A stretch of 29,080 bases of DNA from a virus, in IMG/VR virus record IMGVR_UViG_3300021368_000646, positions 1 through 29,080 of that record; one strand, written 5' to 3'. The notes under the pieces are model-generated. The model was not told where the DNA came from, searched no databases, and saw only the letters and a list, made by a program, of their open reading frames with translations. Positions 6,054 to 14,681 of the stretch are shown piece after piece. How positions within the stretch are numbered: position 1 is the stretch's first letter; every line of letters begins with the position of its first letter. The position numbers were made by a program, and so were the translations under genes.

Positions 6054-6908
6054 TTAAACGTTATTACTATTAAGAGCTGCTAGGAGTGCATCAAGTTCTG
6101 CTCTCTCATCAGGATACTGAGCAGAGTAATCAGCAGGTTTCAATGCACCATGTACAATTTCGTCAGGATTCTTGATTCTATAGTTAGAAGCAATGGTCAA
6201 ACATACTCTCTTGACATATTCATCCCATACACCTGGGACAAATCCACCAAATTGATCATCTGTTTGTAGATATGCATTACCTGCATATGGAGTATTACCT
6301 TCAGCATCCTGATATTGTACATATCTAGAATAAACAGTAGGATTGATTGGATACTTTACCTCATCAGATCCTTGACCACTGTAATCAGAAGGAATATCTC
6401 TAAGTTTCTGTCTGTATGCAGTCCACTGTGCTTTTACTTCATCACTAATTTGTGCGTCTGGCATTTGAGTCCAGTCACATTCAGATAAGAGATAGTTCCT
6501 GACTAGTCTAACACCTTCCCATGATGTTTTCTGCCATCTACCATACTCATCATATAGTTTTTCTGCAACAGTTTCTTGTGCGCTGTCTTTGTACTCAAAA
6601 TACTTCTCTTTGAGTTTCTCAGCAATGTCTGCTACTTCAGCGTCAGTCGCTTCTCTCCATTCATATGTTTTCCATTTTCTTTCTTTAGTAGCACGATCAT
6701 AGACGTACTTCTTCTTCTCAACACCATAAGATCCATCACTGAAATAATTCAAATGAATCAAGCGGTCTTTATCAGATGACCAAAATGGAAAGAGCATAGG
6801 TTGGACATTATCATTCCACCATGTCTCTTCAATAAATTCAGTCTTACCATCTACGATGATAACTCTTTCTAGTGCATTGACTTGCACTACTACACGGATG
6901 TCTGCCAT
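6054..6908 (-). CDS. Tail-fibre assembly chaperone-like protein (284 aa)
   Basis: Residues about 130-180 contain RNYLLSECDWTQMPDAQ, then WTAYRQKLRDIP, the signature of phage tail assembly chaperone domains (Pfam PF16778 type), which occur in proteins that help fold or attach tail fibres. The N-terminal 130 residues (opening MADIRVVVQVNALERVIIVDG, Trp-rich, then acidic/lysine-rich helices) and the C-terminal 100 residues are not recognised. The family usually carries this short domain at the end of a larger protein; here it is central. Placement immediately after four adhesin genes fits a role in their assembly. It starts 4 bases after the preceding oxygenase, with no clear Shine-Dalgarno. Confidence 0.8.
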   Translation of the reverse strand: MADIRVVVQVNALERVIIVDGKTEFIEETWWNDNVQPMLFPFWSSDKDRLIHLNYFSDGSYGVEKKKYVYDRATKERKWKTYEWREATDAEVADIAEKLKEKYFEYKDSAQETVAEKLYDEYGRWQKTSWEGVRLVRNYLLSECDWTQMPDAQISDEVKAQWTAYRQKLRDIPSDYSGQGSDEVKYPINPTVYSRYVQYQDAEGNTPYAGNAYLQTDDQFGGFVPGVWDEYVKRVCLTIASNYRIKNPDEIVHGALKPADYSAQYPDERAELDALLAALNSNNV

Positions 6909-6912
6909 TAGA

Positions 6913-7530
6913 TTACGGGAGTTTTAGAAACCAGCCTGTCGCAATATATTTATCATGGGTGAAGACAGTGTTCCCACGATGTACATGTGTCATCCCTGCT
7001 GGCCAGATTAATAATGTGCCTGTCTGTGGTTTATATCGTTTCTTTTGATAGAGAAATTCAGTCTCTGCCTCACCATCAGGCATGTCGTTCAAATATACCA
7101 TCCATGCTAGTTCTCTGTTTGCTGCTCTGAAACTACCATTCTCATAATGCCAAGTATGATAACCACCACCAGGAGAGGTTCTCTGTACTTTCAATCCAAT
7201 AGAATTTAGATTTGTTTTAAGATGATCATACTCTTGCTTGTAGTTTCCAAACGCAGTATTCAAATACTTATAGAAATGTGTTGCCAATCCCATGTCAACA
7301 TCATCTAGCATGATGCTAACATCATGTCTAGCAAGTTTCTTATCTGGCATCTGATCTTTACCATGCTGTACAATCTCAGGATTGATATCAATATACGTGT
7401 CAAAGTTTTTTACGATTGCAGCACAAATATCATGGTGTACAAATCTCCTGTACACACCAATAAAGTCTTCAAACTGTCCTTCAATCCTATCAGGATCAAC
7501 AATAAATCCACACTCACTTGCTGCTAGCAT
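6913..7530 (-). CDS. 2OG-Fe(II) oxygenase 1 (HxE variant, 205 aa)
   Basis: A 2-oxoglutarate/Fe(II)-dependent dioxygenase of prolyl-hydroxylase-like fold. The core is QRTSPGGGYHTWHYENG with candidate ligands H128 and E130, then WMVYLND and the distal WPAGMTHVHRGN with H182, followed by KYIATGW, where K194 may replace the usual Arg that binds 2-oxoglutarate. The usual second ligand is Asp (HxD); here it is Glu. I chose the ATG at 7530, which overlaps the upstream TGA (TGATG), over the TTG one codon earlier. It follows the glycine-rich adhesin directly, so adhesin modification is a natural idea but is not shown. Substrate unknown. Confidence 0.85.
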   Translation of the reverse strand: MLAASECGFIVDPDRIEGQFEDFIGVYRRFVHHDICAAIVKNFDTYIDINPEIVQHGKDQMPDKKLARHDVSIMLDDVDMGLATHFYKYLNTAFGNYKQEYDHLKTNLNSIGLKVQRTSPGGGYHTWHYENGSFRAANRELAWMVYLNDMPDGEAETEFLYQKKRYKPQTGTLLIWPAGMTHVHRGNTVFTHDKYIATGWFLKLP

Positions 7531-10500
7531 CAATACGCCCTGATCAAATACTTCACTAGATGATAGCGTGTTAAGAGAGGAATGTCAATCTCTGGTGATA
7601 AAGTTGAAGAAACATTTAATTTAACAGCAGATGACAGTGTAAATGTACCTTCATTGACATCTAAACCAGCAGAATCAATAGGATTACCTTGTGGTTCAAT
7701 TCTTTCTGTGACAAATTCAATACCTAAGTCAGCTCTTGCTTGTGGATAAGTAGCAATCTCAACCTCTGCTTCATCATATTCAAACTGAACCCAATCAATG
7801 CCGAAGTTATCTCCTCCAGCATTTCCACTTGAACTTCTAACTTGTCTTACTTCTAACAATAAGTTATTAGTTTGGAAATCAGATGGAATTGCAACATCAA
7901 CTATTGTCCAATCAGTAGGACCACTAGCAGATGATATAGTACCAATCTTAGTATAACTGCCACCATTATCATTACTTGCAAATAATTCTAGTGGTTCTCC
8001 TGGTGCTTCTCCACCATTACTACCATTACCACGTATTACTCTCCATTTAGAATTGATAATTGGTGATTGCTTACTATTACTAGGAGATGCATTAATGGTG
8101 ATTGTTCTCGCCCATCTTACTGCTTCACTTCCAAAAAATCTGAGATATTTCTCATTATCTGTAGAAGTAAATCCACCTGCAGATCCAGATCCTGTTCCAG
8201 ATTCAATGTAATCTACAGTTGTACTAGCGAGATCAAATAATCCAGCAGTTGTAGTTGTACCAGTACCGCCGCCAACTGATTGTTCAATATAGTATCCGAC
8301 TTCACCACCACCATCTTGTCCTGATGCGCCACCACCAGATCCATTATTACCAACCTGAAGTGTACCAGCATTTGGATTAGTTAAACCACTAGCTTCAAAT
8401 TTGAAATAAATTGTAGCGCCTGATCCACCGCCACCACCACCAGCACCTTGTGTGGTGATAGTATTAGTAGCATACATTGTAACGCTACCACCGCCACCAC
8501 CCTGAGAGTTACCTGCGGGATTGTTTCCACCGTTTCCTGCACCAGTAGAGCTTGAACTACTGACAGTTGGACCAGAACCAGAGGATTTGACAGCAGATTG
8601 TCCTCTTTTAGCACCATATCCTGCTCTACGTGCATTAGATCCGTTGGATCCACCGCCACCACCACCAATACCAGATCCTGTACCAGCGCCGCCTCCGCCG
8701 CCGCCTCCGCCACCACCAGAGCAGACAGCGTTACCGCCACCACCACCAGATCCAGCGAAGATACCACTCAATTGTTGGACACCATCTGTATTGTTGGGTT
8801 GACCATTCATGTCACTAGTAGTGGATGAACTGTTACCACCTGATCCACCGCCACCACCACCGCCAGCGCCAACTAGAACAGTGTTTGTAGTACCAACTGA
8901 CGAAGCACCACCACCGCCGCCTCCGCCGCCAGCACCGTTACCTGCTCCACCGCCGCCACCGCCAGCATATCCAGAGGGACCACCTGATCCACCACTATTT
9001 CCTGATCCTGGACCTCCACCAGCACCAACATATACTCTTAAAATACCATTATTGCCAGTCTGTAGTTCAGCATTGACTCGTTTACCAGCACCACCTTGTC
9101 CTCCTTTGTGTGATGAATTAGTAACACCACCAGCGCCGCCACCACCACCACGTACTTGACAGGTAACACTCTTAAGACTACCGCCAGAAGGAATATTATA
9201 TGTTTGGAAACTAGTTCCAGTATAACTAAACGTTTCGTTAGATAATACATCTTCTGTAAAGGTATCAGCAACACCATCTCCACCTTTTCCATAGAATAGT
9301 GTACTAGATCCACCAGTGCCACCAGAACTAGATCCACCATTGGTTCCAGATTGTCCAGCAATATATCCAGAGAGCTCTAGACTCACACCACCTGCAAGAT
9401 TAAATGTTCCATTTCCAGTAACAGTTGTAAATGAACCATTTACACCATATCTTACATTACCACCTGATCCACCGCCGCTGCCATTATTTCCTGATTGTCC
9501 ACCACTACCTCCACCTGCTCTAATTGCGTAAGTATTTCCAGCATACGAGAAAGTATAGGTGGTATTTCCACCATTACCACCACCATTAGTAGTGTTACCA
9601 CCAGATCCACCAGCACCAGTTAAGTTACCACCGATAGCAAGAATTGGAACTTCATCTGCATCTGGTGCTGGTACTGTATAAGTTCCGTTACTGTTTTCAC
9701 TTACTTTTATGTCAAGATTGGTAGTAGTATCTCCTGGTATCTGAACTGTCTTTCCACCAATAGTGTAGTTATCATCAATATCCCATGTTGTAGGATTTGG
9801 AGTTGTGATAATACTAATAACTTCTGCTGGTAAATTACCAGCAATCTGATATCCTGTTTCAATAGTAATTTCACCAGAATTACCACCATTTGTAACTACA
9901 AGTGCATTTGCTGTTAATGCTAAGTATTTTGATGCTGCTAATTTAAAGTTGTCATCGTCTATCTTAATAACCCACCAGGTACTTTGTGCTGCAAAATTAA
10001 CACTTACACCATTAACACTAAATGACAGTGGTGTTGATTGTGAGTTTGATACAACACGAATCATATTGCCAGTGTTTAGATCATGTTCTTGGACATTAAA
10101 GATACCATCAGCACCGATTTGAGATTGTGTGAAAGTAGCAAAGAACTTCTCACCAATACCACCAACGTTTCCGTATGTGGAGAGGTTAGGGTCTTGTATA
10201 ACATAATCAACAATACCATGTGCGTGGAATAGTGGAACTCCACCAGATGGTAAGAAGAAATTAACCTGACCATTACTATCTTTAAATCCAACAGCATGAT
10301 CGTCAACTGGTCCACCACCACCTTCAAATGCACCAGCCTGAGGAGCACTAGATGTTAAAATAGCATGTTCGTGTTCTGGAACAGCAGAGATCATCTTCTC
10401 TTGTAGTGGTCCAACTTGGATTGTTACTTCACCACTTAGTGAACCACCAACAAATTCAGTAACATTTGTGTATCCACTAATAATAATATTTCCAATATCA

Positions 10501-11741
10501 AATAGATTCTCTTGCTGATCCTTAGAAAAATACCATCTACCACCAGTAGCACCAACAACAGAAATAACATTACCAGAAACAGGTGATCCAGCACCAGATA
10601 CACCACCACCTGCACCTACAAGTTTCTTTGCTTTATAATCTGGAACATTAAATGTAACTCCAGGAGTAGTTCCAAAGTTCTCTTTATCAAATGTTCCACC
10701 ATTACCACCATAATCATCTGTTATGACTTCAAACAACAGTGGATAGTCATGTGCATTATACTCAGATCCATCACAATACAAAAATCCAGGATATTGCATC
10801 GCTGGATCGGTTGCAGTATTTGATGTAGTTGATGTGACCTCAATTCTTGCTAATCCATTACTTCCATTTTGTAAAACATATACAGTCTCACCATCAGTAT
10901 ATCCATACCCAGGATTAAGAATAGTACAGAAGTTTAATGTGCCATCTAAATTAGCAAGTACACCAACTTCAAGACCATATCCAGTGGATGATGCTACCGT
11001 GAAGAGTCCCGCAGATCCAGCATCAGTTATGTTGTAATACTTGCCATCATTGATATCACTATTACTTCTAGCGATTCTAAAATTATTACTGTCTACTACA
11101 TCTACATAAAAACTGAAATTCTTTTCAAATTGTACTCCACCTACACCACCAGCAGATAGATTAGGAGTGGCGATTGCACCTGCTCCACCTCCTCCACTAA
11201 TTGTTACTACTGGATTTTGATATCCTTTTCCACCATCATTAACTGTGATGGCAGTGACAACTCCAGAATTAATTGTTGCTGAAAACTGTCCAGGTTCTGC
11301 AGGACCAGCTCCATTATCAGTTACAATAACATTTGGTGGAGTTGTGTATCCCGATCCACCATTGTTAACAGTTATAGTTTGAATTGAAGCACCTAATTTT
11401 AGTTTATTAGGGTTTTGAGCAGACTCAGTAACAACTAGTTTATCACCATCTACAAATGGATGATTGTTAAGTGTAATTAGATCATTATTCACACCAAAAT
11501 TAGCTGGAGCTAAATCTGCGCTAATAGGACCAGTTGGAACACCACTAACAACATCATTAGTATACCCTGTGCCAGTAGAACTTCCTGTTGATACTGTTCC
11601 TAGTCCAGTAACAACACCATTATCTGTGACTTTCTCATCGTCTGCCTTAAAAATAGGCACAATAGCACCAATTGGCATTGTAGTGTTACCAAAAGTTGCC
11701 TTATCTGACAGATAATTTGTACGGATATTTCTGATTGACAT
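7530..11741 (-). CDS. Glycine-rich tail-collar adhesin (1,403 aa)
   Basis: Domains in order: a beta-rich start with two GSGYTTPPNVIV / GKGYQNPVVTIS repeats (residues about 120-200); a tail-collar region near 315-376 (YPGFLYCDGSEYN, FNVPDYKAKKLVGAGG); HxH pairs at H457/H459 and H506/H508; a glycine-rich stretch of about 465 residues (about 700-1165) with runs of up to ten Gly; and a jelly-roll-like segment near 1175-1340 (LELFASNDNGGSYTKIG, WVQFEYDE) that may bind carbohydrate. It ends in LVKYLIRAY. Glycine-rich tips are known from receptor-binding adhesins such as T-even gp38, where they pack as polyglycine helices; this gene could have a similar role. Its TGA overlaps the next ATG (TGATG). 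Confidence 0.88.
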   Translation of the reverse strand: MSIRNIRTNYLSDKATFGNTTMPIGAIVPIFKADDEKVTDNGVVTGLGTVSTGSSTGTGYTNDVVSGVPTGPISADLAPANFGVNNDLITLNNHPFVDGDKLVVTESAQNPNKLKLGASIQTITVNNGGSGYTTPPNVIVTDNGAGPAEPGQFSATINSGVVTAITVNDGGKGYQNPVVTISGGGGAGAIATPNLSAGGVGGVQFEKNFSFYVDVVDSNNFRIARSNSDINDGKYYNITDAGSAGLFTVASSTGYGLEVGVLANLDGTLNFCTILNPGYGYTDGETVYVLQNGSNGLARIEVTSTTSNTATDPAMQYPGFLYCDGSEYNAHDYPLLFEVITDDYGGNGGTFDKENFGTTPGVTFNVPDYKAKKLVGAGGGVSGAGSPVSGNVISVVGATGGRWYFSKDQQENLFDIGNIIISGYTNVTEFVGGSLSGEVTIQVGPLQEKMISAVPEHEHAILTSSAPQAGAFEGGGGPVDDHAVGFKDSNGQVNFFLPSGGVPLFHAHGIVDYVIQDPNLSTYGNVGGIGEKFFATFTQSQIGADGIFNVQEHDLNTGNMIRVVSNSQSTPLSFSVNGVSVNFAAQSTWWVIKIDDDNFKLAASKYLALTANALVVTNGGNSGEITIETGYQIAGNLPAEVISIITTPNPTTWDIDDNYTIGGKTVQIPGDTTTNLDIKVSENSNGTYTVPAPDADEVPILAIGGNLTGAGGSGGNTTNGGGNGGNTTYTFSYAGNTYAIRAGGGSGGQSGNNGSGGGSGGNVRYGVNGSFTTVTGNGTFNLAGGVSLELSGYIAGQSGTNGGSSSGGTGGSSTLFYGKGGDGVADTFTEDVLSNETFSYTGTSFQTYNIPSGGSLKSVTCQVRGGGGGAGGVTNSSHKGGQGGAGKRVNAELQTGNNGILRVYVGAGGGPGSGNSGGSGGPSGYAGGGGGGAGNGAGGGGGGGGASSVGTTNTVLVGAGGGGGGGSGGNSSSTTSDMNGQPNNTDGVQQLSGIFAGSGGGGGNAVCSGGGGGGGGGGAGTGSGIGGGGGGSNGSNARRAGYGAKRGQSAVKSSGSGPTVSSSSSTGAGNGGNNPAGNSQGGGGGSVTMYATNTITTQGAGGGGGGSGATIYFKFEASGLTNPNAGTLQVGNNGSGGGASGQDGGGEVGYYIEQSVGGGTGTTTTAGLFDLASTTVDYIESGTGSGSAGGFTSTDNEKYLRFFGSEAVRWARTITINASPSNSKQSPIINSKWRVIRGNGSNGGEAPGEPLELFASNDNGGSYTKIGTISSASGPTDWTIVDVAIPSDFQTNNLLLEVRQVRSSSGNAGGDNFGIDWVQFEYDEAEVEIATYPQARADLGIEFVTERIEPQGNPIDSAGLDVNEGTFTLSSAVKLNVSSTLSPEIDIPLLTRYHLVKYLIRAY
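8260..9620 (-). repeat. GGN-triplet-rich tract encoding polyglycine runs
   Basis: On the plus strand this tract is dominated by imperfect CCN triplets (CCGCCACCACC-type), densest around 8660-8760, 8845-8960 and 9130-9155. On the coding strand they are GGN glycine codons. The third base varies, so the tract is not a pure microsatellite, but it is GC-rich relative to its surroundings and open to in-frame triplet gain or loss. Proline-rich open frames on the plus strand here are by-products. Confidence 0.85.
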
Positions 11742-11742
11742 T

Positions 11743-13485
11743 TTAGGTCTTAATTAAGTAATCTACCATAATGAAAGGAGCAATTAAACTATCTATTTTG
11801 GAGTCAGTTTCTGGTTGAATGTTAACCGAAGCTGACATACCATCAGTAGAAATAAATGTCTCTGGTATATTTAACTGATAATTGGTAGTTCCAATACTAT
11901 AATTGATAGTATGAGTATGCTCTGTTGGATCATCTTCATAATCAAATGCTTCTGTAGTTTCAACAATATTTGAGATCTGTGGATATACAACGTTTGTATT
12001 ATTATCTACGACGGTATCAAAAGGAACAACGTTTGCTAAGCAAGTCTCATGAGGATATCCCGATTCTGCGTTACCATCTTCCGAAGATTGTCCAACAGTA
12101 TCAATTCTCAGACTAATACCGCCACCACCAGTAAGAGGTGCATCACCAATGTTCTTTCCACCAACATCAGGGAATTTAAGAATATCACCAGCAGCATATC
12201 CAGTTCCTTTATTAGAAAAGGCAAGAATTTTATATCTTGTGTTAACAGCATTACCAAAACCAGCTCCACCTGGATATGCTTCAAATCTAACAACTGCTTT
12301 TGCACCAGTTCCTGATCCACCTGACAAATTAACATCATCTTGAGCAAAGTCATTGATGTTATCCCATGTTCCTGCACCGCCACCATATCCACTGTATGCA
12401 AACTGTCCAGTTCCTTTGGGATACCAATCATTTGGTCCGTCATTATATGCGGATCCACCCATATACAGAGAGAATGATTGAATTGCTGTAGGTGAAGGAG
12501 TAGCTCCAGTAGGAATGTTATCATTACCAACTCCATCTGCACCACAAAGATATGTGGCATTAACAGTATACTCAGTAGCAGGTCCACAACCAGTTGGAGG
12601 GATTGGTCCTAGTGGAACACCAGCAAATTTCTGTACACAAGGACCTTCTGGCGTAGTATCAATTACAACTGATTCACCATCTGGAATTAGACAGTTAATG
12701 TTGTATCCACCACACTGTGTTTTACAAATACCATAATATTCAAATGATGCACTACCAAATCCACCACCCTCATTAAATGAACCACCCTGCCACTTGTTTG
12801 TCTGAGCATAAAATTTACATGCTGGTTGTTCTTCTGTGGCATCAAACCAGTTCTGAACACCAATAGTTGATGCGTTTGTAAAATAATTTAATTCAAATAC
12901 ATCACTACCTGCTCTTCTAATAGTTCTACATCTATACGTGGTAGTATAGTGTGCGTGTGGTAAGAATGACAATGCAGAAACAACTTCTTCATCTGGAGAT
13001 TTTGGTTTAGTAAAACCTAAATTACCAGTTAAGTTTACAGTTCTTCCAGGAACTCTAAACTGTCCTGTTAAATCAATAACTGCTGTTGTTCCTACGTTCG
13101 TTGATACAGTGACTCCAACACCAGACTTTTTAATCTCTTGTCCATTAGCATTTGTCACAGTCATGTCATTAATGACACCCTGGTCAGATCCAGAAGTTGC
13201 TTTAATAAACTTAGATCTTAGGTCTGGAACCTGAAATTGATCATCACTTAATTCTACATTTGGTTGTTTAAATGCACATCCATCGCCAGTTCCTAAAATT
13301 TCTCCCAAAGCAGGAAAAGTTGCAACATTATAAACAGCTCCATCACATCTTAAATATCCAGATGGAAGCAACTCTGCACTTAATCCAGCAATAGGATCAT
13401 TAACATCCAACTCTCTAGGATACGCAATAAGAGTTCCTGTAGTTGTTCCGATCTTCGTTCTTTCTTGATTTAAAAAAACTGGCAT
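11743..13485 (-). CDS. Tail-collar-domain protein 2 (580 aa)
   Basis: A second tail-collar protein. Residues about 18-95 contain LLPSGYLRCDGAVYN, FPALGEILGTGDG and FQVPDLRSKFIKATSG, the collar signature. HxH pairs occur at H177/H179 and H523/H525. The central part is rich in Gly, Asn, Cys and aromatic residues (for example CKTQCGGYNINC) and includes a GTGYAAGDILKF-type beta repeat common in phage structural proteins. The C-terminus, APFIMVDYLIKT, parallels the ends of both neighbouring collar proteins. It starts 2 bases after the preceding stop and ends 1 base before the next start. It is probably a fibre-tip paralogue of its neighbours with a diverged receptor-facing middle. Confidence 0.87.
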   Translation of the reverse strand: MPVFLNQERTKIGTTTGTLIAYPRELDVNDPIAGLSAELLPSGYLRCDGAVYNVATFPALGEILGTGDGCAFKQPNVELSDDQFQVPDLRSKFIKATSGSDQGVINDMTVTNANGQEIKKSGVGVTVSTNVGTTAVIDLTGQFRVPGRTVNLTGNLGFTKPKSPDEEVVSALSFLPHAHYTTTYRCRTIRRAGSDVFELNYFTNASTIGVQNWFDATEEQPACKFYAQTNKWQGGSFNEGGGFGSASFEYYGICKTQCGGYNINCLIPDGESVVIDTTPEGPCVQKFAGVPLGPIPPTGCGPATEYTVNATYLCGADGVGNDNIPTGATPSPTAIQSFSLYMGGSAYNDGPNDWYPKGTGQFAYSGYGGGAGTWDNINDFAQDDVNLSGGSGTGAKAVVRFEAYPGGAGFGNAVNTRYKILAFSNKGTGYAAGDILKFPDVGGKNIGDAPLTGGGGISLRIDTVGQSSEDGNAESGYPHETCLANVVPFDTVVDNNTNVVYPQISNIVETTEAFDYEDDPTEHTHTINYSIGTTNYQLNIPETFISTDGMSASVNIQPETDSKIDSLIAPFIMVDYLIKT

Positions 13486-13487
13486 TT

Positions 13488-14681
13488 TTAGTAAGCTCTG
13501 ATGATCATGATTACGGTCTGTGATGGAGTGTTATTATCCATAAGAATATTTAACGCATCTGGAATATCAGAAACATTGACCGTATAAGATTGTACGTTGT
13601 TGACAGCGATATTTGGTGGAATTTTAAGACCACCCATATTCATTGATAAATCAAAACTAAAGTGACTGTGTGTAGTTAGACTCTTATCGGTAGAATCTTG
13701 TGCAGCGTGACTTAAGTTAGTAGGAAAAGTTGTTCCTGCATTACCACCAATATAATTATCCTTACCAAACAGTTTTATAGGAGGTGGGAATACACCTGTA
13801 TGCATTTTCATATGGTGTTCATAATTATAAGTATCACTAAAGTTGGTTGTATATGCACCACTGGAAGGAATAGTTCTTGACAATCCAATTTCTGGAACTG
13901 TTGAATCTGATGCAGGGAAAGACTTAGCTTCACTAGTTAATACTAGTGTATTTTCATCATAGTATGTAATTGCACCAAATCCATTTTGCCAAGTATCTGG
14001 ACTATCTGTACTGGTAACACCAGTCAAGTTTGCAGATTCATATCCAGGACTACCAGAAACCTGGAATGTTGGTGCTTGGAAAATCTGAACATACTTACCA
14101 CTTGGAAATGCAGTTGTGTATTGTCCAGAGTGTTTGTGACCAGGGGTATGGTCAATACCAAGTTTTCTACCAATTGTATAATATGTTTTAGACCATGTAG
14201 GATCATTCAAGGTAATGTTTTGAATTTTACCTGCCATGGTATCAATTGGATCTAATTCAAATCCAAGATCAGTATCTGCACTATAAATTGTGGGCGGAGT
14301 AACGGAAGTTCCATCACCCTCAACTAAACTTCCAATAACACTGTATGCATCAGGTTGATTTGCATAATACTTTTCTTCCAGTAACATGTCTTTTTCAAGG
14401 TCAAGCAACTGCCTACCATTTAAATTAGGAACTCGGAATAGATCTCCCTCATCAAAATTTGGAAAGTTTCCAGTAATGGAATCTTCAGTAGGACCATATG
14501 TATTTCCTATCATAGATGCCAACAAAGGAAATAATGCACAATCATATGTTCTACCATCACAAAGAATCCACCCAGTAGGAAGATTGTCTGGATTATTTCC
14601 AGTGCTTTGATTTCCACCCCAGGGCATGATAGTGCCGACTGGGGCAGACTTCATCGTCTTTAGTCTGTTATAGAAAGCCAT
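13488..14681 (-). CDS. Tail-collar-domain protein 1 (397 aa)
   Basis: Residues about 14-90 match the phage tail-collar domain (Pfam PF07484 type): GTIMPWGG, then LPTGWILCDGRTYD, FPLLASMIGNTYG and FRVPNLNGR. Tail-collar proteins form trimeric fibres or fibre tips on phage baseplates. The rest carries two HxH motifs (H182/H184 and H338/H340) and a third His cluster (289-294), the pattern that binds zinc in T4 gp12 and iron in the T4 gp37 tip. It ends in the hydrophobic C-terminus IMIIRAY, shared with the 1,403-residue protein. The ATG at 14681 overlaps the stop of the giant gene (TAATG), implying translational coupling. No strong Shine-Dalgarno is visible. A virion adhesin or short-tail-fibre role is inferred. 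Confidence 0.88.
   Translation of the reverse strand: MAFYNRLKTMKSAPVGTIMPWGGNQSTGNNPDNLPTGWILCDGRTYDCALFPLLASMIGNTYGPTEDSITGNFPNFDEGDLFRVPNLNGRQLLDLEKDMLLEEKYYANQPDAYSVIGSLVEGDGTSVTPPTIYSADTDLGFELDPIDTMAGKIQNITLNDPTWSKTYYTIGRKLGIDHTPGHKHSGQYTTAFPSGKYVQIFQAPTFQVSGSPGYESANLTGVTSTDSPDTWQNGFGAITYYDENTLVLTSEAKSFPASDSTVPEIGLSRTIPSSGAYTTNFSDTYNYEHHMKMHTGVFPPPIKLFGKDNYIGGNAGTTFPTNLSHAAQDSTDKSLTTHSHFSFDLSMNMGGLKIPPNIAVNNVQSYTVNVSDIPDALNILMDNNTPSQTVIMIIRAY

Noticed and set aside
8381-8767. Minus-strand frame rich in Val, Leu and Ala opposite phase to the adhesin
   Set aside because: A frame shadow of the GGN-rich region (GTN, GCN codons) without a Shine-Dalgarno; it lies wholly inside a clear gene.
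8521-9531. Long plus-strand open frames rich in proline (8521-8802, 8809-9159, 9316-9531)
   Set aside because: They are the reverse reading of glycine codons (GGN gives CCN) in the glycine-rich adhesin and have no start signals or gene context.
11740-11760. TTAATTAA palindrome at the joint of two collar genes
   Set aside because: It falls within the last codons of the 580-residue gene (Tyr-Leu-Ile-Lys), so coding explains it.
12108-12587. 159-residue minus-strand frame inside collar protein 2
   Set aside because: Leu/Val/Gln-biased shadow of a Gly/Asn-rich coding frame; no start context.
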